A stretch of DNA of 32,334 nt from Rhodospirillaceae bacterium (GCA_902614225.1 CACMKJ010000008.1:1-32334); one strand, 5' to 3'; numbered from the stretch's first letter, positions 1 to 7,168 are shown. The notes: generated from the letters alone by a model not told the origin. Numbers and translations: made by a program.

Positions 1-237
1 TGGTATGATACATATGGTAACATAATAAGAACTGAATTATATTGAAATATGTAAAGACGTTGAACTAATAGAAACTATTGACCATTAACAATATTGAGGG
101 GGTGAAAAAACTTTTTCCTTAATCATAAAAAATCACCTGCTCAAGATTTGGAAAAATAAGGTCATAAATTATTATAAAATTGAATAGTTTTATTGTCTTA
201 TTTTGTTATAAAAGTACCTTTAAACTAAGACGTTATT

Positions 238-708
238 TTAATTTCTTGAAAACTCTATATATGCTTTTTCTGATATCTTACATTTTTCGATAGAATAGTT
301 CGCTTCTTCAAAATATTTAATTCCATATTTGCATTCTGCACCTATTAAGTATTTCCAGGGACCAGTTCCGTCTACATACTTATTTATCCCGACTCCTGCA
401 TCAAATTCACTAGACTCTCTTTTTATAACTGACCAATTTTTATTTCCCTTATGATCTATAACCTCACATTTCATATTTAATTCAATACTTTTATTTTTAT
501 GAGTAGTAAATAAACCAAAACATTTATTTTTTCCATAATTACCAAAGTTATCTGTCCATAAACCAGAGGATTTTATATTTGTGTGTATAGTACCATTTTC
601 CAACTCATATTTTTCTTCTTCAACAGTAGCATAACTTGTAGTAATTAATTCTTTTGCATTAGAAGCATAAATACAAGAGAATAAAAGTATAGCAATCAAA
701 AATTTCAT
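238..708 (-). CDS. Array family exported protein, copy 1
   Basis: Boxes are WTDNFGNYG, KCFG, KCEVIDHKGNKNW, FDAGVG and GTGPWKYLIGAECKYG, with the long charged C-terminal tail (KISEKAYIEF). The ORF track begins at 732. I prefer the internal ATG at 708 because the signal peptide MKFLIAILLFSC starts there. A TTGGAT-16 nt-TATATT promoter also ends exactly 6 nt upstream of it. It lies tail-out at the window edge with no operon partner. Confidence 0.88.
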   Translation of the reverse strand: MKFLIAILLFSCIYASNAKELITTSYATVEEEKYELENGTIHTNIKSSGLWTDNFGNYGKNKCFGLFTTHKNKSIELNMKCEVIDHKGNKNWSVIKRESSEFDAGVGINKYVDGTGPWKYLIGAECKYGIKYFEEANYSIEKCKISEKAYIEFSRN

Positions 709-714
709 ACTTTT

Positions 715-742
715 AATATAATAGGTTATCATAAATATCCAA
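715..742 (-). promoter_or_regulatory. Leaderless-type promoter of copy 1
   Basis: On the minus strand TTGGAT (737-742) is 16 nt from TATATT (715-720), with 6 nt to the ATG at 708. This register makes 708 rather than 732 the start. Confidence 0.6.
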
Positions 743-893
743 ATAGAAATTTGACCTTACTTCAGGACACTTCTCTTTTAACTTTTCATCTTTCATTTTT
801 TCTTTTCATTGTAAATAGTTGTGATTACCTTTAAACTTTTTTTCTCTTGTACTAATATCTTTACCTACAAATCATTATTCAATCAACTGCTAG

Positions 894-1165
894 ATATACT
901 TTCAATAATATTTACACAAAAATGATTTAAACCAAATATTCTTTACACAAAAAGATTTACACTAATTTAAAAAAAATAAAGATTTCTGAATGATACGATA
1001 AAGAGCACGAGAATAATAATCCCAAAGTCGTAAGTTTAAATGTTGTTACCGCCACCACAAATCTATAGTCAATCTAACTTTTAAAGGATTATTACTTCAC
1101 TAAAAATAGCTCAAATCTGTGATACAGTTTGAAAAAGTAAAAATATGGTACGAAATATAAGGACA
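894..1165 (+). repeat. Intergenic repeat unit A
   Basis: This gene-free stretch aligns over its length with 2821-3097. Shared blocks are ATATACnTT, TTTAAACCAAATnTTCTTT, CACAAAAAGATTTACACT, a tRNA-like 3' end and CGAAATATAAGGACA. It leads into copy 2. The rest of the 733-1193 gap shows nothing else recognisable. Confidence 0.75.
1002..1057 (+). pseudogene. Degraded tRNA-Met-like 3' portion (unit A)
   Basis: AGAGCACGAG resembles the D-arm 3' side running into the anticodon arm. The loop reads ATAATAA, one base from the ATCATAA loop of unit B (anticodon CAT). A variable region, a T-arm start GTAAGTTTAAAT and an acceptor-like ACCGCC-A-CCA follow. The T-loop lacks TTCGA and the T-stem is broken, so it is not functional. 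No matching 5' acceptor strand is evident. Confidence 0.5.
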
Positions 1166-1187
1166 AAGGAGATGTTTTTTATATAAT
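1160..1187 (+). promoter_or_regulatory. AGGACA promoter of copy 2
   Basis: AGGACA (1160-1165), 16 nt, TATAAT (1182-1187), then 6 nt to ATG 1194. A CGAAATATA block precedes the -35. Transcription would start at the ATG. The AAAGGAG in the spacer lies upstream of the predicted start site and so cannot serve as a ribosome site. Confidence 0.75.
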
Positions 1188-1193
1188 GATTTT

Positions 1194-1655
1194 ATGAAAA
1201 TATTATTTATATTTATATACTTCTCTTTGATTAATTCATTATTTTCTTATGATTTTGAAATGGAAATTCTTTCTGTAGGTGATGAAAGAGACACTAACAT
1301 TTTTAAATACTCTGATACTATTACTTATAGGCATTTTAATAATACTACAAACTGGAAAGATAATTTAGGTGATTGGGGTAAATTACAATGTGCGGGTAAT
1401 CATACTATAATAAAGAATCAAGGCACAATACTTAAAAATTATTGTAAAGGTACAAATAAAGATGGTGATATTTTTTGGTTAATGATGGACAGAAAGTCAA
1501 ATGACTTTGATTCTGGTATTGGTACAATAGTATATGAAAAAGGCACTGGAAAATTTGAAAAATACGATGGTGCTCAATGTGTTTATGCAATTACGTTTCT
1601 TCCTGAAAGAGATGGATCATTTATTAAAAGTAAATGTAAATTTAATGATCAATAA
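1194..1655 (+). CDS. Array family exported protein, copy 2
   Basis: Boxes are WKDNLGDWG (Trp in place of Tyr), QCAG, YCKGTNKDGDIFW, FDSGIG and GTGKFEKYDGAQCVYA, with the short C-terminus KSKCKF. Its closest relative in the window is copy 6 (4250-4702). They share GDWG, the string TILKNYCKGTN, DSGIG and upstream tRNA-like relics, so the pair probably arose by duplicating gene plus upstream region. The signal peptide is MKILFIFIYFSLINSLFS. Confidence 0.9.
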   Translation: MKILFIFIYFSLINSLFSYDFEMEILSVGDERDTNIFKYSDTITYRHFNNTTNWKDNLGDWGKLQCAGNHTIIKNQGTILKNYCKGTNKDGDIFWLMMDRKSNDFDSGIGTIVYEKGTGKFEKYDGAQCVYAITFLPERDGSFIKSKCKFNDQ

Positions 1656-1693
1656 TCTACTATCTTATATTTTAAAAACAAAATCGAAATACA

Positions 1694-1721
1694 AGGACAA
1701 CAAATAAGATTTGCATATACT
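1694..1721 (+). promoter_or_regulatory. AGGACA promoter of copy 3
   Basis: AGGACA (1694-1699), 16 nt, TATACT (1716-1721), 6 nt, ATG 1728. It is preceded by CGAAATAC as in copy 2, so this gene has its own promoter although it follows copy 2 by only 72 nt. Confidence 0.75.
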
Positions 1722-1727
1722 ATTTAT

Positions 1728-2183
1728 ATGAAATTTTTTTTAATTATATTTATTTTTTTATCTATTAATATTACTTATTCAGAAGAATTTTCTTTAAAAT
1801 GGAGTATAAGTGTTACAGTTTTAGACAATATTGAATTCATAGATGGTGGAAACTATGAAGTCAATAGAGCAGAAGGTTCATGGGAAGATAACAAAGGCTA
1901 CTATGGATACTTAAAATGTATAGGACCTTTACTAATTGATAAAGAAAAAAATTTGAAACTAGATTTAATCTGTGATGGATATGATAATAAAAATGATAAG
2001 TTTCAAATTAATTTAAAGAGAAATTCTTTTGAAGATGCGGGCATAGGCAAAGCAATCTATATTAGTGGTACTGGTAGATATTTAAATTTTATCAAAAAGG
2101 AATGCACATATGCAGTTAATTATTTAGATCCTAGAGAAAGGGGTAAAAGATTAGGATTTTATAAACAAATATGTAAGGACTAA
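1728..2183 (+). CDS. Array family exported protein, copy 3
   Basis: Boxes are WEDNKGYYG, KCIG, ICDGYDNKNDKF (the usual Trp after KF is missing), EDAGIG and GTGRYLNFIKKECTYAV, ending KQICKD. The LIG before Cys3 is replaced by FIKK. The signal peptide is MKFFLIIFIFLSINITYS. It has the short C-terminus. It is convergent with copy 4, with 47 nt between them. Confidence 0.9.
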   Translation: MKFFLIIFIFLSINITYSEEFSLKWSISVTVLDNIEFIDGGNYEVNRAEGSWEDNKGYYGYLKCIGPLLIDKEKNLKLDLICDGYDNKNDKFQINLKRNSFEDAGIGKAIYISGTGRYLNFIKKECTYAVNYLDPRERGKRLGFYKQICKD

Positions 2184-2230
2184 TTATTACATTCTGTAAT
2201 GTAGAGATTTAATATAGTAAACTTTTTTTA

Positions 2231-2680
2231 TTATTTTAATTGACATTTATGCTTTGAAAAAGCACTTTCATCTAAAAGTTTTACTGCATAAATACATTCA
2301 GTTCCAATCAGTTCTTTGTATTTACCTGTTCCAAAAATAAATTTTGATTTTCCAATACCAGCATCAAAATCTTCAGTATTTCTTCTTAGTTCTAACCAAA
2401 ACTTTTCATTATCTTGATTTTTGCCATCACAAAAACCCAATAATTTAGCATTACTGTTTTTATCTCCCAAATAAATATTAAATAGACATTTTAAAACTCC
2501 ATAATCTCCATATGAGTTTTGCCAGTTAGCAGTATTTTTTACATGTTGGTATTTAGTATTATTAGGGAAATCAATTATATCTATGTCATTAGAATTAATA
2601 CTAAAAAAAATTTCTACTTCAAAACTTTTTGCAGATAAATTAAAAAAAATAAAATAAAATAGTATGATTAAAATTTTCAT
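2231..2680 (-). CDS. Array family exported protein, copy 4
   Basis: Boxes are WQNSYGDYG, KCLF, FCDGKNQDNEKFW, FDAGIG and GTGKYKELIGTECIYAV, ending KHKCQLK. The ORF track uses a TTG at 2686. The ATG at 2680 is better because MKILIILFYFIFF is a clean signal peptide start and the promoter register ends 6 nt before it. It faces copy 3. Confidence 0.9.
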   Translation of the reverse strand: MKILIILFYFIFFNLSAKSFEVEIFFSINSNDIDIIDFPNNTKYQHVKNTANWQNSYGDYGVLKCLFNIYLGDKNSNAKLLGFCDGKNQDNEKFWLELRRNTEDFDAGIGKSKFIFGTGKYKELIGTECIYAVKLLDESAFSKHKCQLK

Positions 2681-2686
2681 TAACAA

Positions 2687-2715
2687 ATGTTATACTTTAT
2701 AAACAAAACTGCCAA
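2687..2715 (-). promoter_or_regulatory. Leaderless-type promoter of copy 4
   Basis: Minus strand TTGGCA (2710-2715), 17 nt, TAACAT (2687-2692), 6 nt, ATG 2680. Copy 18 uses the same TAACAT hexamer at the same distance. Confidence 0.5.
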
Positions 2716-2943
2716 ATAAAATCTACTTTTCAAGAACTTAAAGAGATTTCTAATTATTCTGTCTAATAATAACAATTATTTATCATTTTTCATACAATCT
2801 ATCACTTACTTAACTTGCGAATATACATTAATAAAAATATTTACATTATTACGGTTTAAACCAAATGTTCTTTGCACAAAAAGATTTACACTCACATTTA
2901 TACTAACTAAAAAACCCAAGCTTTCTGCATGATTCTAAAAAAA

Positions 2944-2997
2944 AGTAGGGGAATCATAATCCTAAGGTCGCAAGTTTACATTTTGCCACCGCAACCA
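2944..2997 (+). pseudogene. Degraded tRNA-Met-like 3' portion (unit B)
   Basis: This is the best preserved of three. The loop ATCATAA gives U33 and anticodon CAT in a short GGGGA/TCCTA stem. TAAGGTC resembles a variable region. GCAAG/TTTGC can form the T-stem, and CACCGCA-A-CCA looks like the acceptor 3' strand with encoded CCA. The T-loop TTTACAT has lost TTCGA, and no pairing 5' acceptor half is evident. Confidence 0.55.
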
Positions 2998-3091
2998 CAA
3001 AACCACAGTCATTTTACATATAGAGATATTCAAAAATCAAAAAAAATTATTTTTTTCCCTTTTTACCCTTAAAAAATCAGAACGAAATATA

Positions 3092-3097
3092 AGGACA
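3092..3097 (+). promoter_or_regulatory. Orphan AGGACA -35 element
   Basis: This has the same CGAAATATAAGGACA block as upstream of copies 2 and 3. The -10 position (3114-3119) now reads TCTATC and the start position (3126) reads ATT, so the promoter looks dead. Confidence 0.5.
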
Positions 3098-3125
3098 GCA
3101 GATGAATTTTTTTTCTATCGAGGAT

Positions 3126-3173
3126 ATTAAACACTTACTCATCATATTCAGTTTATATTTTCTTAGAATTTAA
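3126..3173 (+). pseudogene. Relic of an array gene: signal peptide only
   Basis: Counting from the orphan AGGACA in the family register (16 + 6 + 6) lands on ATT at 3126. From there the frame reads x-KHLLIIFSLYFLRI then a stop, a typical signal-peptide start (MKxLLIIF). The inference is a former paralogue that lost its ATG, its -10 and everything after the signal peptide. Confidence 0.45.
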
Positions 3174-3179
3174 TTTTAC

Positions 3180-3221
3180 GTGTTGTTATTTTAAAACCGG
3201 GAGGAGATAAGATAACAACAC
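3180..3221. repeat. 10-bp inverted repeat with a purine-rich GGAGG loop
   Basis: GTGTTGTTAT (3180-3189) and ATAACAACAC (3212-3221) are perfect reverse complements around a 22-nt loop containing CCGGGAGGAG. The loop resembles a strong ribosome site, but no ATG follows at usable distance. It may be a leftover leader hairpin of a lost gene or a small RNA. Confidence 0.5.
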
Positions 3222-3398
3222 ATTATAAATATACCATTTTAATATTTAAAAAAAATAACAACTAGATTTATTATATAATGAAATTAAATAACGGATCATG
3301 AAAATTATTTTTAATGGCAGCATTTAATTAAAAGATTATTGACAGGTCATAATTCTGTAATAAATAAATGATCTAATTGAAAATTATACGTATTTTAA

Positions 3399-3893
3399 TT
3401 AATCGTATTTAAAATTAACTATACGGTCATATGATGCTTTTGTAACATTACAAGAAGCATCAAAAAGATAATAATTTTGATCATGAACTGTTCTGAGTGC
3501 TCCTAAACATCTTGCACCAACTAACTCTTCAAATGGTCCAGTTCCATGAGTTATTTTAAATGGATTTACCTCTGCATCCAAATCTCCTCCAGGATCATCA
3601 TGAAAAGTCCAAAAAGAAAAACCGTTTTTTGCAATTCCTTTACATGTAATAAACTGTTTATTTATTTGCCCTTTACTATTTAATTCCATAGTTCCTGTAC
3701 ATTCACTAGAACCAAATAAACCAACGTTACTAGTAAAGGTATTTGAAGAGGTCCAATTAAATACAATTCCTTGATTATTTGGAAACTCAATAGTATTTTC
3801 AATTTTTTGTTTGCCGCCAAAAGACATTTTTACGGTTTCTGCATTAATAGAATTTATTATGAAGAAAAAAATTATAAAAAATAAACGATACAT
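3399..3893 (-). CDS. Array family exported protein, copy 5 (divergent)
   Basis: This is the most divergent member. The first box is FTSNVGLFG, and Cys1-Cys4 are kept (SSECTG, ITCKG, GARCLGA, DASCNV). The DAGVG box is replaced by LDAEVN, while HGTGPFEELVG is retained. It resembles, more than its neighbours do, generic proteobacterial exported proteins with an EC-x-G...C...GTGK pattern, so it could be an older or separately acquired branch. The signal peptide is MYRLFFIIFFFIINSINA. Confidence 0.82.
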   Translation of the reverse strand: MYRLFFIIFFFIINSINAETVKMSFGGKQKIENTIEFPNNQGIVFNWTSSNTFTSNVGLFGSSECTGTMELNSKGQINKQFITCKGIAKNGFSFWTFHDDPGGDLDAEVNPFKITHGTGPFEELVGARCLGALRTVHDQNYYLFDASCNVTKASYDRIVNFKYD

Positions 3894-3900
3894 AGCGCTT

Positions 3901-3928
3901 ATATTAATAATTTAGGAAAAAAAAACAA
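3901..3928 (-). promoter_or_regulatory. Candidate promoter of copy 5
   Basis: Minus strand TTGTTT (3923-3928), 16 nt, TAATAT (3901-3906), 7 nt to ATG 3893, one base off the family register. Confidence 0.4.
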
Positions 3929-4069
3929 GATATTACTATTAATTAGTATAAAAATTAATTATTTTAAAAATTATAGTACTAGCTTTGCATTTAATTTCTT
4001 CAAGAACGTTTGTGTCTAATGTTTTACTCAAATAAAAAACTTAGAAAATCTGGTGAAACAAAGATTAAC

Positions 4070-4122
4070 TGTGAAATCATAATTTTAAAATCGTAATTTT
4101 TAATCTTGCTACTGCCACTTCA
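4070..4122 (+). pseudogene. Degraded tRNA-Met-like 3' portion (unit C)
   Basis: GAAATCATAATTTT keeps the ATCATAA loop. TCGTAATTTTTAATCTTGC fits a T-arm (GTAAT...CTTGC is imperfect) and ACTGCCAC fits the acceptor end, but CCA has become TTCA. It lies upstream of copy 6, as unit A lies upstream of copy 2. It is recognisable mainly by comparison with units A and B. Confidence 0.4.
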
Positions 4123-4215
4123 TAATTATAACTAACTATACTTTTCAAGTAATAAAAATAAAAAAAAATTTAAAGCTGTGAAATACTTAGAAATTTAATA
4201 TAGTGAAAAAATATT

Positions 4216-4243
4216 AAGACAGAATAATAGATTAATATATGAT
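4216..4243 (+). promoter_or_regulatory. Leaderless-type promoter of copy 6
   Basis: AAGACA (4216-4221), 16 nt, TATGAT (4238-4243), 6 nt, ATG 4250. The register selects the second of two in-frame ATGs. Confidence 0.65.
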
Positions 4244-4249
4244 ATGAAC

Positions 4250-4702
4250 ATGAAATTTATATTTACAATTAAACTTATCTTATTAGCAAACATATTATAC
4301 TCTAGTGACTTTGGAATTGAGATATTATCAAGTGACTCTGATGTAAGAGTTACAGAGATACCTGATGTAATGACTTATAGGCAGTTCCAAGTAAATTCAA
4401 ACTGGAAGGATACATTAGGTGATTGGGGTATATTAGAATGCACCGGCACGTTTACTTTATTAAAAGAAAATAAAACCATATTAAAAAATTACTGCAAAGG
4501 AACAAATGTTGAGGATGAAAATTTTTGGTTGATAATGGATAGAGAATCGGACAATTTTGACTCTGGAATAGGAGAAATTCAGTATGTGCAAGGTAATGGA
4601 AAATTTAAAAAATATATAGGAGCAAAATGTGTTTATGCTGTATCACATCTGAAAAGACGTATAGGAACATTCATAAAGGCAAAATGTGATTTAATAAAAT
4701 AA
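4250..4702 (+). CDS. Array family exported protein, copy 6
   Basis: Boxes are WKDTLGDWG, ECTG, YCKGTNVEDENFW, FDSGIG and GNGKFKKYIGAKCVYAV, with the short C-terminus KAKCDLIK. It is the sister of copy 2. The ORF track starts at 4244 (MNMKFIF), but the promoter spacing and the signal peptide favour ATG 4250. GTGK has become GNGK. Confidence 0.9.
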   Translation: MKFIFTIKLILLANILYSSDFGIEILSSDSDVRVTEIPDVMTYRQFQVNSNWKDTLGDWGILECTGTFTLLKENKTILKNYCKGTNVEDENFWLIMDRESDNFDSGIGEIQYVQGNGKFKKYIGAKCVYAVSHLKRRIGTFIKAKCDLIK

Positions 4703-4773
4703 AGTATAAAAATGTGCTTTTTAACTATATTATTGAAAATTTAAATATTTGAGTAGTCTAATTCAATACATAC

Positions 4774-5199
4774 ATGAAATACTTGATGGTTATATTTGCT
4801 TTATTAATGATGTCAGTTGCTTTTGGAATAGAGCCTAATAAAAAAGGTATTTTTTTAAAAAATATATTAGAAAGTTATAAATGGAAAAAAAGATTTTTAG
4901 TTCTTGTTACAAACAAAGAAGATATAGTTTTAATTAAAGAGGTTCAAAAATTTTTTAAAAATAATGAATGTAGAAATCATGAAAGAGAGTTAGAACTGAT
5001 TAAAATCATTATAGAAAAAGATTATGATCCACTGTTGCCACTTTATTTTAAAAACAAAAAAGGAATTTGGCTAATAGGGTATGACGGAAAAATAAAAGCA
5101 TATTCTCGAGATAATTCTTTATTATTAAATTTATATGACATAATAGATATTATGCCTATTAGAAAATTAGAAATAGAAGCGCCTTCAATTTATTATTAA
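4774..5199 (+). CDS. DUF4174-like exported protein
   Basis: A signal peptide (MKYLMVIFALLMMSVAFG) is followed by a compact thioredoxin-like domain. YKWKKRFLVLVT forms the first strand and HERELELIKIII a middle segment. Then come WLIGYDGKIKAYSRD and a closing IDIMPIRKLEIE. The G-x-DG-x-K and ID-x-MP-x-R-x-x-E signatures are those I associate with DUF4174, a small periplasmic family of unknown role. It has no array-family boxes. It sits between copy 6 and a run of small cytosolic genes. Confidence 0.7.
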   Translation: MKYLMVIFALLMMSVAFGIEPNKKGIFLKNILESYKWKKRFLVLVTNKEDIVLIKEVQKFFKNNECRNHERELELIKIIIEKDYDPLLPLYFKNKKGIWLIGYDGKIKAYSRDNSLLLNLYDIIDIMPIRKLEIEAPSIYY

Positions 5200-5212
5200 A
5201 TTATCTTATATT

Positions 5213-5428
5213 ATGATTTATAAAATTAAAGATAACTTAGGTATTGAATATGAAATTAAAGATATTAAAAAATTTGCTAGTCATATTTTTCAGTTTCATT
5301 CTTTTGGTATTTCATTACATCAAGAAAATGGCCATGATTTTACAGTAAATGCTGCTTTTAGAGAGAGAATATCTAAATTTCTAATAATAGAAAAAAATGA
5401 AAATACTAATAAAAGAAATATTAAATAA
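5213..5428 (+). CDS. Small conserved-looking cytosolic protein
   Basis: 71 residues, no signal peptide, not recognised. The middle segment SLHQENGHDFTVNAAFRERI looks constrained. The stop of the DUF4174-like gene is 13 nt upstream, and the 3' end overlaps the next gene by 32 nt, so the run is probably one transcript. Confidence 0.6.
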   Translation: MIYKIKDNLGIEYEIKDIKKFASHIFQFHSFGISLHQENGHDFTVNAAFRERISKFLIIEKNENTNKRNIK

Positions 5429-5663
5429 TAAATTTGAAGTAATAGTTAAAAATAAGATTAATACAAAACACACTGTCATAGTATCTGAGGAATATTATTT
5501 AAGTTTAACGTCAAAAAAAATATCTAAAAAAAAATTAATTGAGTATAGCTTTAAATTTCTTTTAAATAGAGAAGCTAATACATCAATTTTATCCTTCTTT
5601 GAACTAAATGTTATAACATCATATTTCCCTGACTTTGAGAGTGAAATAAAAAAATTATTGTAG
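5397..5663 (+). CDS. Small cytosolic protein (HTVxVxxEYY...SFxFLLxREANTSIL family)
   Basis: 88 residues. KHTVIVSEEYYLSLT, YSFKFLLNREANTSILSFF and ITSYFPDFESEI recall a short uncharacterised family common in proteobacteria whose members read similarly (reply from memory). No catalytic motif is seen. It overlaps its upstream neighbour out of frame, which suggests translational coupling, and is followed 7 nt later by a zinc-ribbon-like gene. Confidence 0.65.
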   Translation: MKILIKEILNNKFEVIVKNKINTKHTVIVSEEYYLSLTSKKISKKKLIEYSFKFLLNREANTSILSFFELNVITSYFPDFESEIKKLL

Positions 5664-5670
5664 TAATCTA

Positions 5671-5874
5671 TTGAGATACAGAAAAAAAAAATGTTACAGT
5701 TGTAATAGAGATAAGGAAATATTATATCGTTGTAGACATGATGAAATTTTCTTAGAAAGAAGCAGAGTCTATAAAAGTTGGTTTTTTGTTTGTGAATATT
5801 GTTTACAAGATATTAAAAAAAAATTTAAAAACTCTTATCAATATGGAGGAACCTGGAAAAGTAGAAAAAAATAA
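5671..5874 (+). CDS. Small zinc-ribbon-like protein
   Basis: 67 residues with TTG as probable start. Two CxxC knuckles (CYSC near residue 8 and CEYC near residue 42) are separated by a basic stretch, and SWFFVCEYC resembles the second half of a zinc ribbon. The C-terminus is basic (WKSRKK). The fold is inferred from cysteine spacing only and the partner is unknown. It is the last gene of the small-protein run. Confidence 0.6.
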   Translation: MRYRKKKCYSCNRDKEILYRCRHDEIFLERSRVYKSWFFVCEYCLQDIKKKFKNSYQYGGTWKSRKK

Positions 5875-5935
5875 GTGATTAATTATTTTTTGAGTAAAAC
5901 TAAAAATATTTTTAAAATATTAGGAAAATAGATTT

Positions 5936-6421
5936 ATGGTAAGTATAATTAAAGGAACAAAATCATTAATATTTTATTTATTCATGTTTAATACAAATGT
6001 ATTTGCTGATATATATAATTTTAAATGGTACAACGAAGAGAAACAGAGCGACAAGATAGTATTACCAGATAATTCAAATTTTTTTTCATTTACTTCTTCA
6101 GGAATATGGGAAGATAATTTAGGAAATTATGGAGAGATGAAATGTGTTGTTTCATTATTTTCAGATAGCATGCAGGGTATTGAACTAATTGGGTATTGTG
6201 AAGCTAAAGATAATAAAGATGAGAAGTTTTGGACTAAATTAGATAGAACTTCTTCAGGGCAAGAGTTAGGAATTGGAAAAATGACCTTTTTGTCTGGTAC
6301 CTCTAAATACTCTAGGTTAAAAAACATAAGCTGCCCTTATGCAGTTGAATGGGTTGGAAGTGGAGGTATCTTGAAAGCAAGGTGCAGCAAAGAGATAAAT
6401 ATAAAGGGCCTATTAAAATAA
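5936..6421 (+). CDS. Array family exported protein, copy 7
   Basis: Boxes are WEDNLGNYG, KCVV, YCEAKDNKDEKFW, QELGIG (DAGVG changed), GTSKYSRLKNISCPYAV and RCSKE. The N-terminus is longer than usual (MVSIIKGTKSLIFYLFMFN). No clear -10 lies 6 nt upstream, so either its promoter is atypical or it is read through from the small-protein run. Confidence 0.87.
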   Translation: MVSIIKGTKSLIFYLFMFNTNVFADIYNFKWYNEEKQSDKIVLPDNSNFFSFTSSGIWEDNLGNYGEMKCVVSLFSDSMQGIELIGYCEAKDNKDEKFWTKLDRTSSGQELGIGKMTFLSGTSKYSRLKNISCPYAVEWVGSGGILKARCSKEINIKGLLK

Positions 6422-6473
6422 TGGATAATGCACTTATTAATTATAAAATTTAATTTAGAATGTTTTTAAAGTA

Positions 6474-6502
6474 TTGACTAGAAATAAAGTATCAAATGCT
6501 AT
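6474..6502 (+). promoter_or_regulatory. Candidate promoter TTGACT-17-TGCTAT
   Basis: TTGACT (6474-6479) and TGCTAT (6497-6502) precede the ORF at 6517 and predict a leader of only about 8 nt. Confidence 0.5.
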
Positions 6503-6516
6503 AGTGTTGATAAATA

Positions 6517-6879
6517 ATGATAAAATTTAATTTACTACTTAAAGAACCACATTTAAAAGCAATCAGTGATCTTAAAGAAAAGTTTTTAGCTAAAAGTGAT
6601 CAAGAAATAGTAAATAAATGCATTGAGTCTGCACTAAATTTAAATAAAAATGATTTGATTTTTAGCACTGTAAAGGAAAAGTGTAGTGGGGGCTGCTTCG
6701 CATCTGAACCTCAATTTGAAATTGAATTAGATGAAAACACTTTTATGCAACTTAAAAAAATTTATATTAATAATAATTTTGATGATTATAAAACCGAAGA
6801 GGAAAGAATTAGTAAAGTTATCAGATGTATTATAAATTTTTTTGAGGATGAATCAAAACTAATAACTGTAAAATCCTAA
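6517..6879 (+). CDS. Ribbon-helix-helix-like small protein
   Basis: 120 residues, cytosolic. The N-terminus (KFNLLLKEPHLKAISDLKEKF) followed by SDQEIVNKCIESAL has the strand-helix-helix rhythm of ribbon-helix-helix proteins, and a CSGGC motif lies near residue 56. The C-terminal half (acidic, helical) is unrecognised. It might be a DNA-binding regulator sitting in the array. That is a guess from pattern and not from a family match. Confidence 0.55.
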   Translation: MIKFNLLLKEPHLKAISDLKEKFLAKSDQEIVNKCIESALNLNKNDLIFSTVKEKCSGGCFASEPQFEIELDENTFMQLKKIYINNNFDDYKTEEERISKVIRCIINFFEDESKLITVKS

Positions 6880-6894
6880 ACTAAATTAAATAGG

Positions 6895-7029
6895 TCAAGA
6901 TTTTTTCTCGTCAGTATTATTTTTTTTCATTTTACCTTTTTTCTTGCATATTTTTTTAGCAATTAAACCTGACATTAATCCTAGAGAAATTCCTAGGATA
7001 GCTCCTCTTATAAATCCAAAAGCAAACAT
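6895..7029 (-). CDS. 44-residue membrane protein with basic tail
   Basis: Not in the ORF track. It starts at ATG 7029 with AGGGA upstream. It encodes MFAFGFIRGAILGISLGLMSG, a single glycine-patterned membrane helix, followed by a strongly basic tail (KKICKKKGKMKK). This layout resembles small YtxH-like or glycine-zipper proteins. It is convergent with the preceding gene, with 15 nt between the stops, and divergent from copy 8. Confidence 0.55.
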   Translation of the reverse strand: MFAFGFIRGAILGISLGLMSGLIAKKICKKKGKMKKNNTDEKKS

Positions 7030-7168
7030 ATTTATATTCCCTGATTCATTTTTTTATAATATAAACATATAGTAATTAATTAGAATTTTAACAGTATATA
7101 TATTAAAAAATGTATATAAAAATTTTACATTAAATTTTTAAAGCAATGGTTTTTGAAAGAAAAATATA

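Larger units (their letters stand above)
2821..3097 (+). repeat. Intergenic repeat unit B
   Basis: Second copy of unit A, including the tRNA-like 3' end and the CGAAATATAAGGACA block. Here it leads to a decayed gene instead of an intact one. Together with 2687-2820 and 3174-3398 it forms a 700-nt gap without an intact gene. Confidence 0.75.

Noticed and set aside
159-237. AGGTCA-16-TGAATA-6-TTG on the plus strand upstream of copy 1, resembling the array register
   Set aside because: The resulting frame (LSYFVIKVPLN then stop) is not signal-peptide-like and the hexamers are poor. It is probably chance in AT-rich DNA. Positions 1-237 otherwise show nothing I can support.
3339-3366. TTGACA-16-TAAATA reading antisense into copy 5
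   Set aside because: Good hexamers, but no start codon in register and no ORF. An antisense transcript cannot be claimed from sequence alone.
894-4122. Functional tRNA genes or CRISPR-like repeats
   Set aside because: No complete cloverleaf (5' acceptor strand missing, T-loop consensus lost), and the repeats are few, long and unevenly spaced without spacer structure.
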